NCBI GenBank assembly: GCA_023853785.1
Contig: JAJIRX010000783.1
Span: 1 to 64,000 of the forward strand
Reading direction: 5' to 3'
DNA: 64,000 nt
Source of the DNA: Psilocybe azurescens
Taxonomy: Eukaryota > Basidiomycota > Agaricomycetes > Agaricales > Agrocybaceae
The position numbers and the translations under genes are program-made. This document shows positions 45,253-57,576 of the stretch, piece by piece; position 1 is the stretch's first letter, and the number at the start of each line of letters is the position of its first letter. The notes beneath the pieces were generated by a model. That model was not told the DNA's origin, ran no database searches, and saw only the letters and a list, made by a program, of their open reading frames with translations.

Positions 45253-48200
45253 GGGTGAATTCTCAGATCAAATTATCTCCTTGCTCAGACGGGCCAAAGC
45301 TCCTGAACAGGTATGCCCTTCAACAAAACTCATCTGTTCTTGACGTGCCTACTTACATTCATTGCGACATTAGGGAGGTATTATATCTGGAGAAAACCCG
45401 GCAACATACGACGCTTCCGACCCATTTCCCTATGGGTTATTCAGCTGAGTGAGCTTCGCGTTCTGTTTTGTGCATGAAATTGTGGCTTACAGAAATGTTC
45501 AGTCATCATCATTGCAACGACCCAATTCTTATCGTTAATCCTTTCGCGTATCCGACAGCCCCGGGTGATAGCAGAAGTCATCGGTGGAGTTATCCTTGGT
45601 CCCACCGTTATGGGCCGTATTCCAGGCTTCAGAAGTACTATATTTCCGAACGAAGGAATGCCGTCGCTCACTCTCACGAGTACTATCGGCCTTGTGCTTT
45701 TCCTGTTCTTGGTCGGACTGGAGATCGATACAAGGCTATTGAAAAGAAATATTATTGCATCGACATCGGTATCCATTGCTGGGCTTATAATACCTCTCGG
45801 ACTGGGAGCGGCGCTGGGAGTTGCCGTCTACAATCATTATGTCTCCCCATCAGATTCGGTAAACTTTGGGCATTTTCTACTGTTCATAGCTGTCGCTGTG
45901 GGTATCACAGCTTTCCCTGTACTATGCCGCATTCTCACAGAGCTTAAATTACTCGACACTGAGGTTGGATTGGTCACCCTTTCGGCAGGTATTGGGAACG
46001 ACGTCGTGGGATGGATTTTATTGGCTCTCACGGTCGCGTTAGTGAATGCCTCGTCAGGGCTCACCGCGCTGTGGGTGCTCTTATCGAGTGCAGGCTACAC
46101 TATATTCCTACTTCTGCCAGTTAAATGGGCATATCGATGGCTAGCAAAGCGAACGGGGAGCTTGGAGCAGGGGGACGCCGACGCCATTCATGATGACGGT
46201 AACTTTAATTATTGTGTTTTTTCAGCCTTCTTTACGGATATCATTGGTGTCCATCCAATCTTTGGTACGTCAACATTTTTTTTTACAAATGTAACACCCC
46301 GCTCAGGTTTTTGCATCATACCAGGCGGTTTCCTTGCCGGACTACTCGTTCCGCATGATAATGGATACTCTATTTCAATTATGGAGAAACTCGAAGATTT
46401 GGTCTCACTCACGCTGTTACCTATAGTGCGTCACTTTTAGTTTATACACGAATGGACGAGTCTAAACCTCTTGATGAAGTACTTCATATTGTCTGGACTG
46501 AAAACCGATTTAGGTTTACTCAACACAGGGACAGACTGGGGCTACGTTGTGCTTATTTGCCTAGTAGCATTCACCTCCAAATTTTTGTCCTGTGGTATAG
46601 CCGCATATTATAATGGCTTCAACTGGCGGGAAGCAGGGGCAATTGGATCTCTTATGAGTTGCAAAGGGTGAGAAAGAAATCGTCTTTACATACCTTTTTT
46701 CTAATCGTTCTCTTCACAGCCTCGTGGAATTGATTGTTCTGAACATTGGTCTACAAGCCCAGATTCTCTCACAAAAGACTTTCTCAATGTTTGTGGTACA
46801 TGCCCTAATTATAACCTTCATGACCACGCCGCTAGTCCTTCTATTTTATCCCGCTAAATATCGAGTTCATGAGAAGGCATCAAGAACTGGCGCTGGAATA
46901 GAAAACGCGGCCAATGTTCAAGATACCCTGGATGACGGAAAGAAAACAAAATTTGCCATTGTCCTCGACAAGATAGAGGCCCTTCCCTCAGCCATGACTC
47001 TAACCCAGCTTCTCCAGTATCCATACTCGCCATTCGTATCTTCGGAGACCTCCAGTATCGACGAAAAGGCTATCGAGGCTGGCTTTTCAAATCCACAGAG
47101 AGCGCCCAGGCCAGCCGTCGTAGTTGAGGTCCTTCGCCTTATGGAGCTCACGAGCAGAGCTTCGGCTGTACTGAGATCTCAACAAGCTGACGCGCTGGTC
47201 CACAACGACCCAGTGGTATCTATTTATAGAACGTTTGGTAAAATCCACAACCTGAAAGTATCCGCAAGTCTTTCGGTCGTTAATTTCGACGAATTCCCGG
47301 AGACGATCTCCAGGCATGTGCAAGATACGGGATCACAGATGGTCATCATTCCGTGGCCAAGAGGAACGACTTCCGTTCTCGACGAGAAGAGTCAAGAGCA
47401 AATCGGTGTCCGCAACCCATTTGACGGCATTTTCCACTGGGCAACCACCGTCCAAGATCAAACAAGCTCGGTTGTATACTCTGAATATATTCGCAAAGTT
47501 TTCGCCCAATCCCCGAGCGATATCGCGTTGTTCGTCGATAGAGGATCGAATACTGATGGTACCAGCCACCAGCACCTCTTTCTCGCATTCTTCGGTGGTC
47601 CAGACGATCGACTCGCGTTATCATTCCTTGTCCAGCTTTGCGAACGATCGACAGTTACCGCAACGGTGGTGAGAATCAAAAAACAGAAGCCTCCTCCACG
47701 CGGACGTCCGACGTGAATTTGGGACCCGAAGCATCCGCGTTCTATCATAACGTATGTCATTTTGGTTGAGAGCATTCAGCCGTTTGACCTGACTTGGTGT
47801 TCATTGCCGCCAGACCGTTGCCGCGGCAGATACGGTATACGGCCAGCCCAATACGCAAACGCGACTTTCATCGGACACCGCAGATAATATCCTTTGGGAT
47901 CGATATACACGGTCGAATGAGGTCCACTCTCCCGCTGTTGGCACCGCGCTCTCTCGGATATCCTTCCACACGGAATCATCGTCCACTCCCCTCAGACGTG
48001 TCAGCCAGCTGGTGAAAGATGAAGCAGCTGCGTGCGTCGCCGATCTTTCAGAGCAGAAAACCCTGATCGTATTGGCTGGGAGATCGAGGCGTTTAGCCGT
48101 CGAGTCGCTGAGCGACGAGCTGTCAGCATTGGTCTTGGAGTCGGGGGCCTCTGAGGCTAGCAGCTCCGTGCCGAGGACGCTCGGAAATGTCGGTGCTGCT

Positions 48201-48275
48201 TTGGTTGCCACTTCTGTTAGCGCAAGCCTTCTAATACTGCAAGCTTCCCCCGTCGATGATACCAGATTCTATTAG
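45253..48275 (+). CDS. KHA1: Kha1-type K+/H+ antiporter (CPA2 family)
   Basis: The N-terminal domain is a multi-pass cation/proton exchanger: QPRVIAEVIGGVILGPTVMG, TIGLVLFLFLVGLEIDTRLL, VAVGITAFPVLCRILTELKL, GIGNDVVGWILLALTVALVN, SAFFTDIIGVHPIFG, then KGLVELIVLNIGLQAQILS. The adjacent acidic pair in GNDVVGW is a typical ion-binding element. A long soluble C-terminal region (PRPAVVVEVLRLMELTSRAS, and TLIVLAGRSRRLAVESLSDE) resembles the USP-like tail of fungal Kha1. It probably acts in Golgi or vacuolar membranes in K+/pH balance. The exon 1 ATG is at 45253. Frame breaks occur near 45430, in G5 (46170-46174), in T6 (46217-46222) and near 47700. The middle two compensate each other. These look like sequence errors. 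Confidence 0.85.
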
Positions 48276-48895
48276 AGGCTTGGTGTTCATTTGTATATTC
48301 TTCTAAACCATTATTATGCTGTGTATATATATTTTTATCAGGGATTGTGCGAGCTAGTAAACGTCGTATGAGTAGAAGTTACTCGGTGACCGCGCAGAAG
48401 CTGTATGGTAAAGGACAGCTTTGAATAGACGCCCAGAATATGGCCTTGTTTCCTGTACGAAATTAAGCCAGTGTGAATTTCTGCAAGCAGTGCTAAGTCG
48501 TGTCATGAGATGTGTTCTGTCGAACATATGACACCGTTGCAAACAAGGAGGTTGGCCACACGGGACCGTTTTCAAAAGTTTTCAAAACCATCGACAACAA
48601 GGAAACGGGTACAGACGGTTGCCCATTAAACGCGTCGTGATTCACTAAATCTGTAATCGCTCGTTAATAAGGCAAACATGGAGCAAAAAAAAAAAAAGGG
48701 TAATCCAACGATTGAGGAAGAGAGGGGTCAACTTTGTCATCCAAAATGCGACTGCACAAATGAAACTTCTCTTTTCTTTTCTCGACTTCTCATCTATAAA
48801 AGGTTGATTACTTTAGATATATTTTGAAACTACACCCACTTTCCCAAAAAACAGTCAAAGCAGGGCATTATAAAAACGGTTGCGCGCAGCAACAT
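48276..48895. other. Spacer between convergent genes
   Basis: No gene supported. Contains an A13 tract at about 48686. Confidence 0.35.
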
Positions 48896-51412
48896 CTAGT
48901 ATGAGCGACCGAAGAGGGTCCAGTGCTTGGCGTCCTTGCCACACGCCGTGCATTTTGTCTTGCCAGCTTCGATGGGGGCCCACTGTGATTGATCGAAAGG
49001 AATGCACAGGGACTTGGCACCAGCTGAAGGCGCACGCTCATCCTGGGGCTCCGATCTATAGCATATATCAAGTTCATCAACGTCAATGACACAAAAAAAT
49101 AAATAATGAAAGACAAAAAGAAAGCACGTACGCTCTGCCGCTGCGCTCCTTGATATCGTCCTCGCAGGCCTCCTCGTTACACCAAGGAATAACAACGATG
49201 TTCTTGCCGTCCAAAGTGGGGACAAAGTCCTCCCATTTGGTGACCTCGACGACGTGGGCGTCGAAGGTCTCCTTGGCCTTGACGAACATGTCTTGTTGGA
49301 TGGTCTTGAGGAGCGCGGAGACTGAGGTCTCGAGGTTGGCCAGGGGGATGGGGTTTTTGGCCCCGGTGTCACGGCGCACGGTGAGGGTTTGCTGTTTGGC
49401 GAGATCGTTGGGTCCGATCTCAAGTCGGAGAGGGACACCCTATATATGCGCAAAATAACGTCAAAATCGTGTAGTATATGCGCCAACCACTGACACGCAC
49501 CTTTTGTTCCCAGTCGTTGAACTTGTATCCAGGAGTGTAGCCTTCACGCAAATCGGCTTTGGCGCGAATACCGGCCTTCTTCAGCGTCTTAGACAGGTCC
49601 TCGCAGGTGCTATTGATCTTGGCCCGCTGCTCGTCCGTCGTCTTCGCGGTGATACCGCAGGGAACAACAACGACCTGGATGCTCGCAACGCGCGGGGGAG
49701 AACCAACCCCTGGTTATCACCGTGCACCATGACCATCACGCCGATCGCACGGGTAGACAACCCCACGAGTTCTGCCACACGTACGACTTGGACCCGTCGT
49801 TCGGGTCCTCGACGAAGATGTTGAACATCTCCGGGCGCGAGAAGTTCTGGCCCAGACAGTGCGAGGTCGCGGCTTGAATGCCGCGGCCGGACGTGGGGAT
49901 GAAACCCTCGACGGTGGTGGTATACAGCCCTCCCGCGAACTTTTCCTTCTCGGATTTGACGCCGGGGATGACGGGCACGGCGAGGAGGTCCTCGTAGACC
50001 TGTCGGTAGAGGTCGAGGATCTGGCGCACTTCGGTGTCAGCTTCGCCTTTGGTGAGATGGGCGGTATGGCCCTCTTGCCAGAGGAACTCGCGGGTTCGAA
50101 GGAATGGTTCTAGGGAGAGATGTGGGATTGGAAGTGGCATGATAAAGCGATAGACTCACGAGGGTTCTTGAACTCCCAACGCACGACACTGTTCCACTGG
50201 TTCAACTTCAGGGGGGAGATCGCGATGGCTCCGTATCCATTTAGCGTAATCTGTAAAAGGTCAGATGGTTCTCAATACGAGGTAGAATTGCGTACATGGA
50301 TACATAGCTGTTTCTGACGTGGGACGAATGGCGATGGGCTCTTCAAGATCAGAGTTACCACTGTTCAAATTAAAAATTTGACATTATGCTGAGAGAGAGT
50401 TGAACTCACGCTTTTGTGACCCAAGCAACCTCAGGAGAGAATCCTTCGATGTGATCCTTTTCACGCTCTAGAACAGAAGCCGACACAAACATGGGGAAGT
50501 ATGAGTTTTGGACGCCGAGTTCCTTGATTTCGGTGTTGAACCAGGCTGTTGCAAATCAGCTTTGTAGCGTAAGGACGTAAAGGAGACTTACATTGGATCT
50601 CTTCCCAGATGCTGTACGACCATGGCTTCAAGATGTAACATCCACTGACGCTGTAGTAGTCCAGCATATCGGCCTTGAGCAGGACATTGGTATACCAAGC
50701 AGGGAAGTCTACCTCCTTCTTCACACCAATGGCGATCTGGACAGCACCAGGGATTTGAGCAGCGTTGACTTGAGCTGGAGCGACCGGGGCAGCAGCTGCA
50801 GGAGCAGGGGCAGGGGCAGCAGCAGCAGCCAATTCTTGGAAATTAATTTCCTGGATCTTTTGTCATCGGTCTCAAGTGTTTTTAGGTATGATTCGATATC
50901 TTTTCCAGTAAGAAAGAGCGTTTGGCTGGAAGAATTGGCATGGATGGCGAAGGTAGACGAGGATGTAGCAATCGATGGGTCGAGAACGGTGGCAACTCTT
51001 GAGAAAGTCGACTCCGTAATGGAAAGAGGAGACACTTTTGAACTATTAGCGTCATTCACGTTGATTTTGGATGAAACGTACATGAGTTCTTGTCGAGCGA
51101 AAAAAATTCTGTGAGCAGATCTTCCGAGGCCAAACGCAGTTCCTTCAAGTTAAGCTTCTTCCCAATGGCACCAGAGTTGGTCTCCGTCTCGTCCCGCGCA
51201 ATAACGACAACTGGGACCGGTGTTGCGCTCTTTGCCGTCTTTGGTTTGTATACGAGGGTCTTGATGAGTTCGAATGATGCCGGTGCTGATCCTGAGGCGA
51301 TCAAAGCCTCTTTCCAAGTTGCTGGGGAGCTGGTTTCAGCATGGGTGACGGTCGATGAGGGTTTAATAGAGAGAGTAGCGAGTTTTTGGAGGAGGTCGTT
51401 GACAGCGGCCAT
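48896..51412 (-). CDS. Prolyl-tRNA synthetase, cytosolic
   Basis: Class II synthetase of the eukaryotic/archaeal ProRS type. The ATG at 51412 gives [20 protein letters not shown] and an N-terminal YbaK-like editing domain, then an Ala/Pro-rich linker (near 50770-50830). The catalytic domain follows: [57 protein letters not shown] (motif 2 region), [20 protein letters not shown]. Then [14 protein letters not shown] (motif 3 side), the anticodon-binding region with [20 protein letters not shown], and a C-terminal zinc-binding-like [18 protein letters not shown]. This is the layout of yeast YHR020W. Frames break in G4 (+ strand C run 49761-49764) and in the G5 run at 49694-49698; one base in each restores the family sequence. 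An in-frame upstream ATG at 51595 would add a basic leader that I treat as 5' UTR. Confidence 0.88.
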
Positions 51413-52137
51413 GGTGGTGAACGCTTGAGATTGTGTTGAGTATAAGCGGAAGAAAGGAAGAGATTTATAAATTTGTCTTGTCGAGTGTGACTCAACTCGT
51501 CCCGGTCTTCTGACTCTTATCGATACTATCAGATTACCTCCCAGTGCCACCCGAGGAATGCGCGTCAGCTGTAGTCCATGTCGACCTGCGAGCATCGAGA
51601 GCCTTCAGGACAACGTGGTTACGAACAAAGAAGTCGGTTAGATAAAATTTTTGTTACTCAACGAACCTATCACCGCCCTCGTCTTGATCTACATCTTCTA
51701 ATCTTGCTGGCACTCAACATGACTCTCTCTCGGCCAACACAGTTCATCCCATTGCATGATTTCGAGGAACCGATCAGATATACAACTTTGTGCTCTTTTC
51801 TTGAGCCGTGACTGGTCAGTCCAACACCATCCGTCTCCTCACAGGCCTAGTTTTGTCATGAAACCGATCAGATAGGCTTGTACAATTCTCTGTCGATCGC
51901 CGCATACCTGGATGAAAGCCAAGAGCAATGAGCATACGTTCCTTCCCTCTGCTACCTCCATACTCCATGTCTTTGCTTTGTAGAGAGCCGACCAACCAGG
52001 CCCGCAAACCATTATTGACCACTTATTCTTGCCCAAACTTCTACGGCGATTGGTGTCCGCATCATGGAGCTAAAGAAGCTACCAGAAACCGTATATAAGA
52101 CGGGCGATATTGAAGTAGTCCCTCACAATTTCTCGCT
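51413..52137. other. Promoter region between divergent genes
   Basis: No gene supported. A TATATAAG-like box at about 52093 lies 45 nt before the secreted-protein ATG. Confidence 0.4.
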
Positions 52138-52775
52138 ATGAAATTCCTCGCAACCATCGCTTTACTCCTGCCAGCAGCCTACGCGTCATTCCCCGGCAGC
52201 ACATTTGGCGTCGTCTACAACACTACTTCGAACCTCATACCATCCACGGGCCATCTCGCGACTTCCAGTTCCTCCTCTTCTCCTGATGCCTTTACCACCA
52301 TCACTACTACCACCCCTGATTTAGGCGCTTTCTTTACTATCTCTGGTGTTAGTGCGATACTGCATGACGCGTGCAACATCAATAGCATCGCAGCGTTAGT
52401 CCCTCCTAGTCCTCCTATCGAAGGTCTACAGTACGCCTTGCAATGGACAACTGCTGGAACTACCAACCTGCCAGCGGGCAGTATCGTTGAAGGGTTTCAA
52501 CTCGGGCCGCCTCCGACATTTGACACGCTAACTAACGTTAACGTAAGTGCAACTGCGTTAGCTTGCTTCTGCGTCTTTCTCATTCATGTTCTCCTTAGGT
52601 GGGTCCAGGATCCTGGAAAGTATCCCAGCTAGGTGATTCTGGGGAATATGTGGTACGTCTACTTCCTCACTCTATATACGTGCCATTCATGTTCTTTCAG
52701 GTGGGTTGGTCTGACGACGATATCGCGATACCTATCACTCTGGTAAAAACAGGAACAGCCTCCATTGTATGTTAA
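52138..52775 (+). CDS. Small secreted protein, unknown function
   Basis: Three exons (about 52138-52542, 52600-52653 and 52702-52775) keep phase 0 throughout. MKFLATIALLLPAAYA is a clear signal peptide with cleavage expected after AYA. The mature protein of about 160 residues is rich in Ser, Thr and Pro (LATSSSSSSPDAFTTITTTT). The end of exon 1 reads LPAGSIVEGFQLGPPPTF; exon 2 follows with VGPGSWKVSQLGDSGEYV and exon 3 with VGWSDDDIAIPITLVKTG. Few cysteines (including one internal and one last residue), so it is not a cysteine-rich effector or hydrophobin. No family is recognised. A TATA-like box precedes it. Confidence 0.7.
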
Positions 52776-54021
52776 ATCCCTTCTCACTGGAGGAACGCTG
52801 TCTCTGCGGATTGCACGGCTCCGTTTACCTCTGGCCTATTTGTTCTTGTAGTAGAGAAGCCTTTGTACAATCCCTTTTCCAGTCTGTTTGCCTTTCGCGT
52901 CATACATATCCGTACCTTGAAGAGTAAATCCTCGGACGATATTTTGAGTGCCAAAGCACAACAAAATCAACGACGTTTTGGGTGCCCGTACACTGGGAAA
53001 TTTTTGTCGAGGAAAAAATGATGATTGGATACTTGTACCCTACTTAGCTCCATGAGCTCTCCAAAAACGATACTGCTGTGGTCTACAGACATGAACTGAT
53101 CTGCATCGATAGGAAAGTGTGCCAAACAGCTACGACCGGTATGCCTTATCGACGTGGCTGGTGAATGTGAAGGAACACTCTTAAATCCCTGATCACCTCA
53201 TTGGAAACAGTTTCCCGCACTCTGGACGTCTGTTGTGCATGGCCTGTGATCGGAAAAGAATTAAGTACGCCGCAGATGCGTGTTGCAAGCCGATCTGTGC
53301 ACCATTTGGAGTTATTGGCATACAGCAAGAATCAATGCATCTAGATCATATGCAAGGGCTTGACAAGCAAGGTTGATCATGCAGCATAGTCGAATGAGAG
53401 CTATTCAATTCAGTTTCCCGACTTCATGACGCAGATCACATTAGCTCACAAGTGCTATGTGCGATGTATAAATAGATAAGATTGGCTTTCTACATTTACG
53501 CCAGAGGCCACAACTGTCAGTAGGTGTCCGCCCAACTAACTGTCTCTAATGTGTCTCGGGCTGGCGTAACAAAAAACCATGTGGCCGAAGTGATATGGGC
53601 ATATTGTGGTGGAAACCACAGTGCATTTACCTCACTCATTCTTAAAGTTGAACGGTTTGTCATTGCCGGTCATCGCCATAATAATCCCCTTGATTCAAAG
53701 ACAACTGTATTGAGGGCGAAATCCGCTTTTGAAACGTCGTTGCGTCTTCAAGGCTTCAAATTTAGGATAATCCCACGATATTACAGGCATCTGAAGCGTT
53801 GAGAGGGTATGCTCTGACCTCCCCTAAATGGCATATCGCCCGCGGCTTTGAATAGCTCACACATTAACCCAGAACATGATTCCCCATTGACATCACAGGG
53901 AAACTACTTATATAACTGCCATGGTCTGCCCAGACATCTATCCATCACCTTCGTCTGCCACTCTGAAATAGCTCACTGGATATCAACGCGCATCTCTGTC
54001 CTTTACACCTGATCCTCCAGC
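52776..54021. other. Intergenic region without a supported gene
   Basis: 1.2 kb with only short open frames lacking any family likeness. It contains the promoter of the second P450. Confidence 0.4.
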
Positions 54022-56300
54022 ATGGCTACCGCCCCACTATCCAGCACCGACACACTCTTGAGTGTCGTTGGTTCCGCTATTGTAAGTTATTCAATCGCAT
54101 CGCTCAACCATCCCGATACTCACAAAACGCTTCTGGTAGGTCGTTCATCTCATATACAAGAAGTTCGAATCATGCAACATGGTCGTGGGATCTGTTATGC
54201 TTCTGGGCGCCCCATTGGTTCTATCAGCGCTATACCTTCCGCATACGACCAACTTTCTACAGGCTGCTCTAACGGTACTTCCTCTCTTCTGGACCACTCT
54301 GTTCACCTCGATTGTCACCTACCGGCTTTCTCCTTGGCATCCATTGGCTAATTACCCAGGACCGTTATTATGCAAAGTATCCCAGCTTTATCTCGGGTTT
54401 CGTTCTCTGGGAGGAAAGCAGCACATCTACTATCAACAGCTCCATGAAAAATACGGCGACTATGTCCGAGTTGGTACGTGAATTTCAGTTATTTTCAAAT
54501 TTGGCACAGAAATTCAAGTCCATATAGGCCCGAATGAGCTTTCGATAAATGATGTCAACGCTTTAGAGCCTTTATACGGTAGCAATGGATCAGCTAAAGG
54601 TCAATGTAAGTTTCCGAGTCTGTGTTCAAAACATATTCATGATCCAACTTCCATATTCTCTAGTCTGGGATGGGAGAATTCCTCCCAAGGATCCCGTTAA
54701 GCCTCTGATTGCTCTCCGCGACAAGACCGAACACACTCGTAGGAGGCGCCCATGGACCAGAGGCTTCAGCACCAACGCATTGAAAGGCTATGAAGAATTG
54801 GTTGTGAAGAGATCGAGACAGCTTGTTGACTTGTTGCTAAGTAAGAAAGGTGTCACGAATCTCACCGACTACATCTCGTACTTCGCGTGAGTGTTGTTAT
54901 TTTATTTTTTTGTGGGAGGAACTGAGTGTCATCTTACTTGCTTGCTTCAGTTACGATATTATGAGTGACTTGGCGTAGGCATCGAATATAGTTTAGCTGG
55001 CGCAGATACTGATACCTCCCTGTGCATAGGTTCGGCGGAGGCTCAGATCTGTTGGCTCATGGAGATGCCACTGGCCTTTGGCATATGATGGAAGCTGGTC
55101 AACAGTAAGTCTGTCTACTATTTGTGGGGATCTGCGAATTCCCATCCGTCATCCCGCATGTATTTTATTCACACGTGCTTCTCAGAAATGCGGTATTTAT
55201 GAGCCGTGTGCCCTGGTTAGGTGTTCTCTTCTTCCGCCTTCCCTTCGTTGCAGGTGAAATCAAGGCTTTCCGGGTCTACGCCCGAGAGCGAGCAGGGGTG
55301 AGAAAAAGAGAAGGATCCCGTTATAAAGATATCTTCCATCACTTGGTCAGTGCTGGAGTCTCTGTCCTATTTATTGCATTTCTTATCGGTCATGGTTAGG
55401 TGGACGAAGACGGCGTTGGTACCGAACGCTTAACGACTGCGGAGGTTACAAGTGACGGTAATTTACCGACGTTCTGTTTATCGTTCTGTTCACGGTTGAC
55501 GAGCTTGGAATTCAGGCGGACTTGCTATTATTGCCGGATCTGATACCACCTCGAGCGCTCTCACTCATTTCTTCTACTTCCTCCTGTCGTCCCCGAATGC
55601 TTACAAGCGCGTACTGGCTGAGGTGGACGAGCTCGGGGACGACGTCCTGGACACAAGCAAACATGCACGGATGACATATCTTAACGCTGCTATGTAAGAA
55701 TATTTCTGTCATATAAGCTGCCATCATCATTTTGCTACAATCTACTGACACGAGTTCCAGAAACGAAACGCTACGATTGTTCCCTCCTATCTTAAGCGGA
55801 TCTCATCGTACAGAATATAAAGGAAACGGCGGAAGAATGCTTGGGTCTCAGTCAGTTGTTTCTCTCTTCATCGCTTGAATTTCATCTCACACCAAACCAG
55901 CTTCCTTCCTGAAGGGAACAGCGCCTTCATTCCGAGCTACACTATTCAACGTGATCCCCGAAATTTCTCTCCGGCCACAGACTCATTCTATCCTGAGCGC
56001 TGGTTGGCAGAAGCAAAGAGACAGGAGCTAGAACCCAAGGTCTTCAACAACCCTCTGGAGTTCATTCATAACTCCAACGCATTCATCCCGTTCTCCATGG
56101 GCCCATCCAACTGCGCTGGCAAGAATCTGGCGTACATGGAAATGCGCATGGTCATCTGTTTGATCTTGCAACAAGTAGATCTTAAGCTTGCGGAGGGATA
56201 CAATCCCGAGCAGTGGTCGGCAGATGTGAAGGATTACTTTATCACTTTGAAGGGCCCTCTTCCAGCCGTGATTACGCCCCGAAAAGGGTCAAAAGTCTGA
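54022..56300 (+). CDS. Cytochrome P450, copy B
   Basis: MATAPLSSTDTLLSVVGSAI opens the protein. After an intron the membrane segments are VMLLGAPLVLSALYL and LTVLPLFWTTLFTSIVTY, then the hinge WHPLANYPGPLL. The body is closely paralogous to copy A: HTRRRRPWTRGFSTNALKGY, I-helix LAIIAGSDTTSSAL, NETLR, YPERW, heme loop FIPFSMGPSNCAGKNLA, and C-terminal DYFITLKGPLPAVITPRKG. About ten exons, with splice sites at the same places as copy A. I saw no break in the main reading frames. An ER-membrane monooxygenase with unknown substrate. Confidence 0.85.
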
Positions 56301-57576
56301 GTACTTGTATTTTTTACGTATTTTTTTACTTAACAGGTCGGACTGGCATGGACTTCGAATATGGATCTATTTTCATGGAATGGTCAACGAGTCTCATACT
56401 ACATATGTGCTTCCTTAAGTACAAGAAGCTCCTCTCAGGCTTTAGCATTGTAGGTACTGTATGAAATTGTAGGTGAGAGAAAATGCGCAGCTCAGTTATA
56501 TTCGGGCGTGATGGATAAAAAGCCTCTGGGCTTAGTACCTTACTGCGCAAGGCCTCAAGCGCAGCAGAAGAAGAACAAGTTGTGTGGTTCGACGATTTGG
56601 GTCGGCTATAGCAAAGGAACTAGAGAAGAAACACCAGATTCTTTGACATAGTCTGGAGGTGAAAGCTCGTTCGACTAGTTGTTTCAAAGTCTGTGTTTGC
56701 GCCGAGTATAACCGTTAAAACTCCGATTTAAAATACTAACTCAATCAGGAAATTCTTAGTCATGCGGTGCTAAAACGTCCGCCATTCGCCGTTCGCTGCC
56801 GCTTGGCCAGAGCCGCAATCATTCTAGCCTGACTAACAACAGCATCAGCAAAAGTGGTCGAAAAATGTGATCCATTACATAAGGATATGTTCTTCAATCA
56901 TGATGGTAAACCCAGTAATACAGACCGCCCAATATACTTTCTTATATGCGACTAAAAAGTTGTAATTGCCTACCATAAATACAGAGATTATGAGGCTAAC
57001 GCTAGGTATAAGTAGCTGCTAGAGAGACAAGAAATTATAAGACTTGTCATAATGAGAGGGTATGCAAGGATTTAGTTGCATGTATTCAAATATAATTTCC
57101 ACCGCAGTTGTATTCCCTACAATTTCATAGATTTTAATACAATCATTGTGTGCATATATATGTTGTTACAATAAATTATCACTATGTCATTAATTGTAAT
57201 TGGCTAGCTCCATGGCACAGGTATGTAATGCTCGACTGTTATACCAGCCACCAACAACTCAGGGAAGTCGTTAGAAGTAGCAATACTATTCATTGAACAT
57301 ATGATAACAATACAGGTAGCAATTTAAAAGATAAGCTACGGTCATAATATATATTAAAAGCAGCAGGAGAGCAATAGCAAAAGCAGAAGTAAAGCAGTAA
57401 ATAGCAGAGAGTAGCCGATAACCGAGCAACCGAGCACAGAGCAACCGAGCACAGAGCAACTGAGCGGACAAAGAAAGCACGAGGAGTTAGTACGAATTAG
57501 ATGACCTGAATATGTGTAAGCTGTCTAGAGTTTTGAACAAAAGCATTAATCCACTTACCTAATGTTTTCTTCCATT
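56301..57576. other. Intergenic region with short tandem repeat
   Basis: AT-rich, no supported gene. Around 57421-57466 there is a 15-nt tandem motif (GAGCACAGAGCAACC type, about three copies). Confidence 0.4.

Noticed and set aside
47333..48211. Long minus-strand open frames opposite the antiporter C-terminal region
   Set aside because: Shadows of a conserved coding strand; composition follows the Kha1 frame.
49504..50113. Plus-strand open frames opposite ProRS
   Set aside because: Antisense to conserved catalytic-domain sequence; no motif of their own.
17711..56300. A biosynthetic gene cluster around the P450s
   Set aside because: No polyketide, peptide or terpene synthase, and no cluster-type transporter or regulator can be read; neighbours are mostly housekeeping genes or relics.
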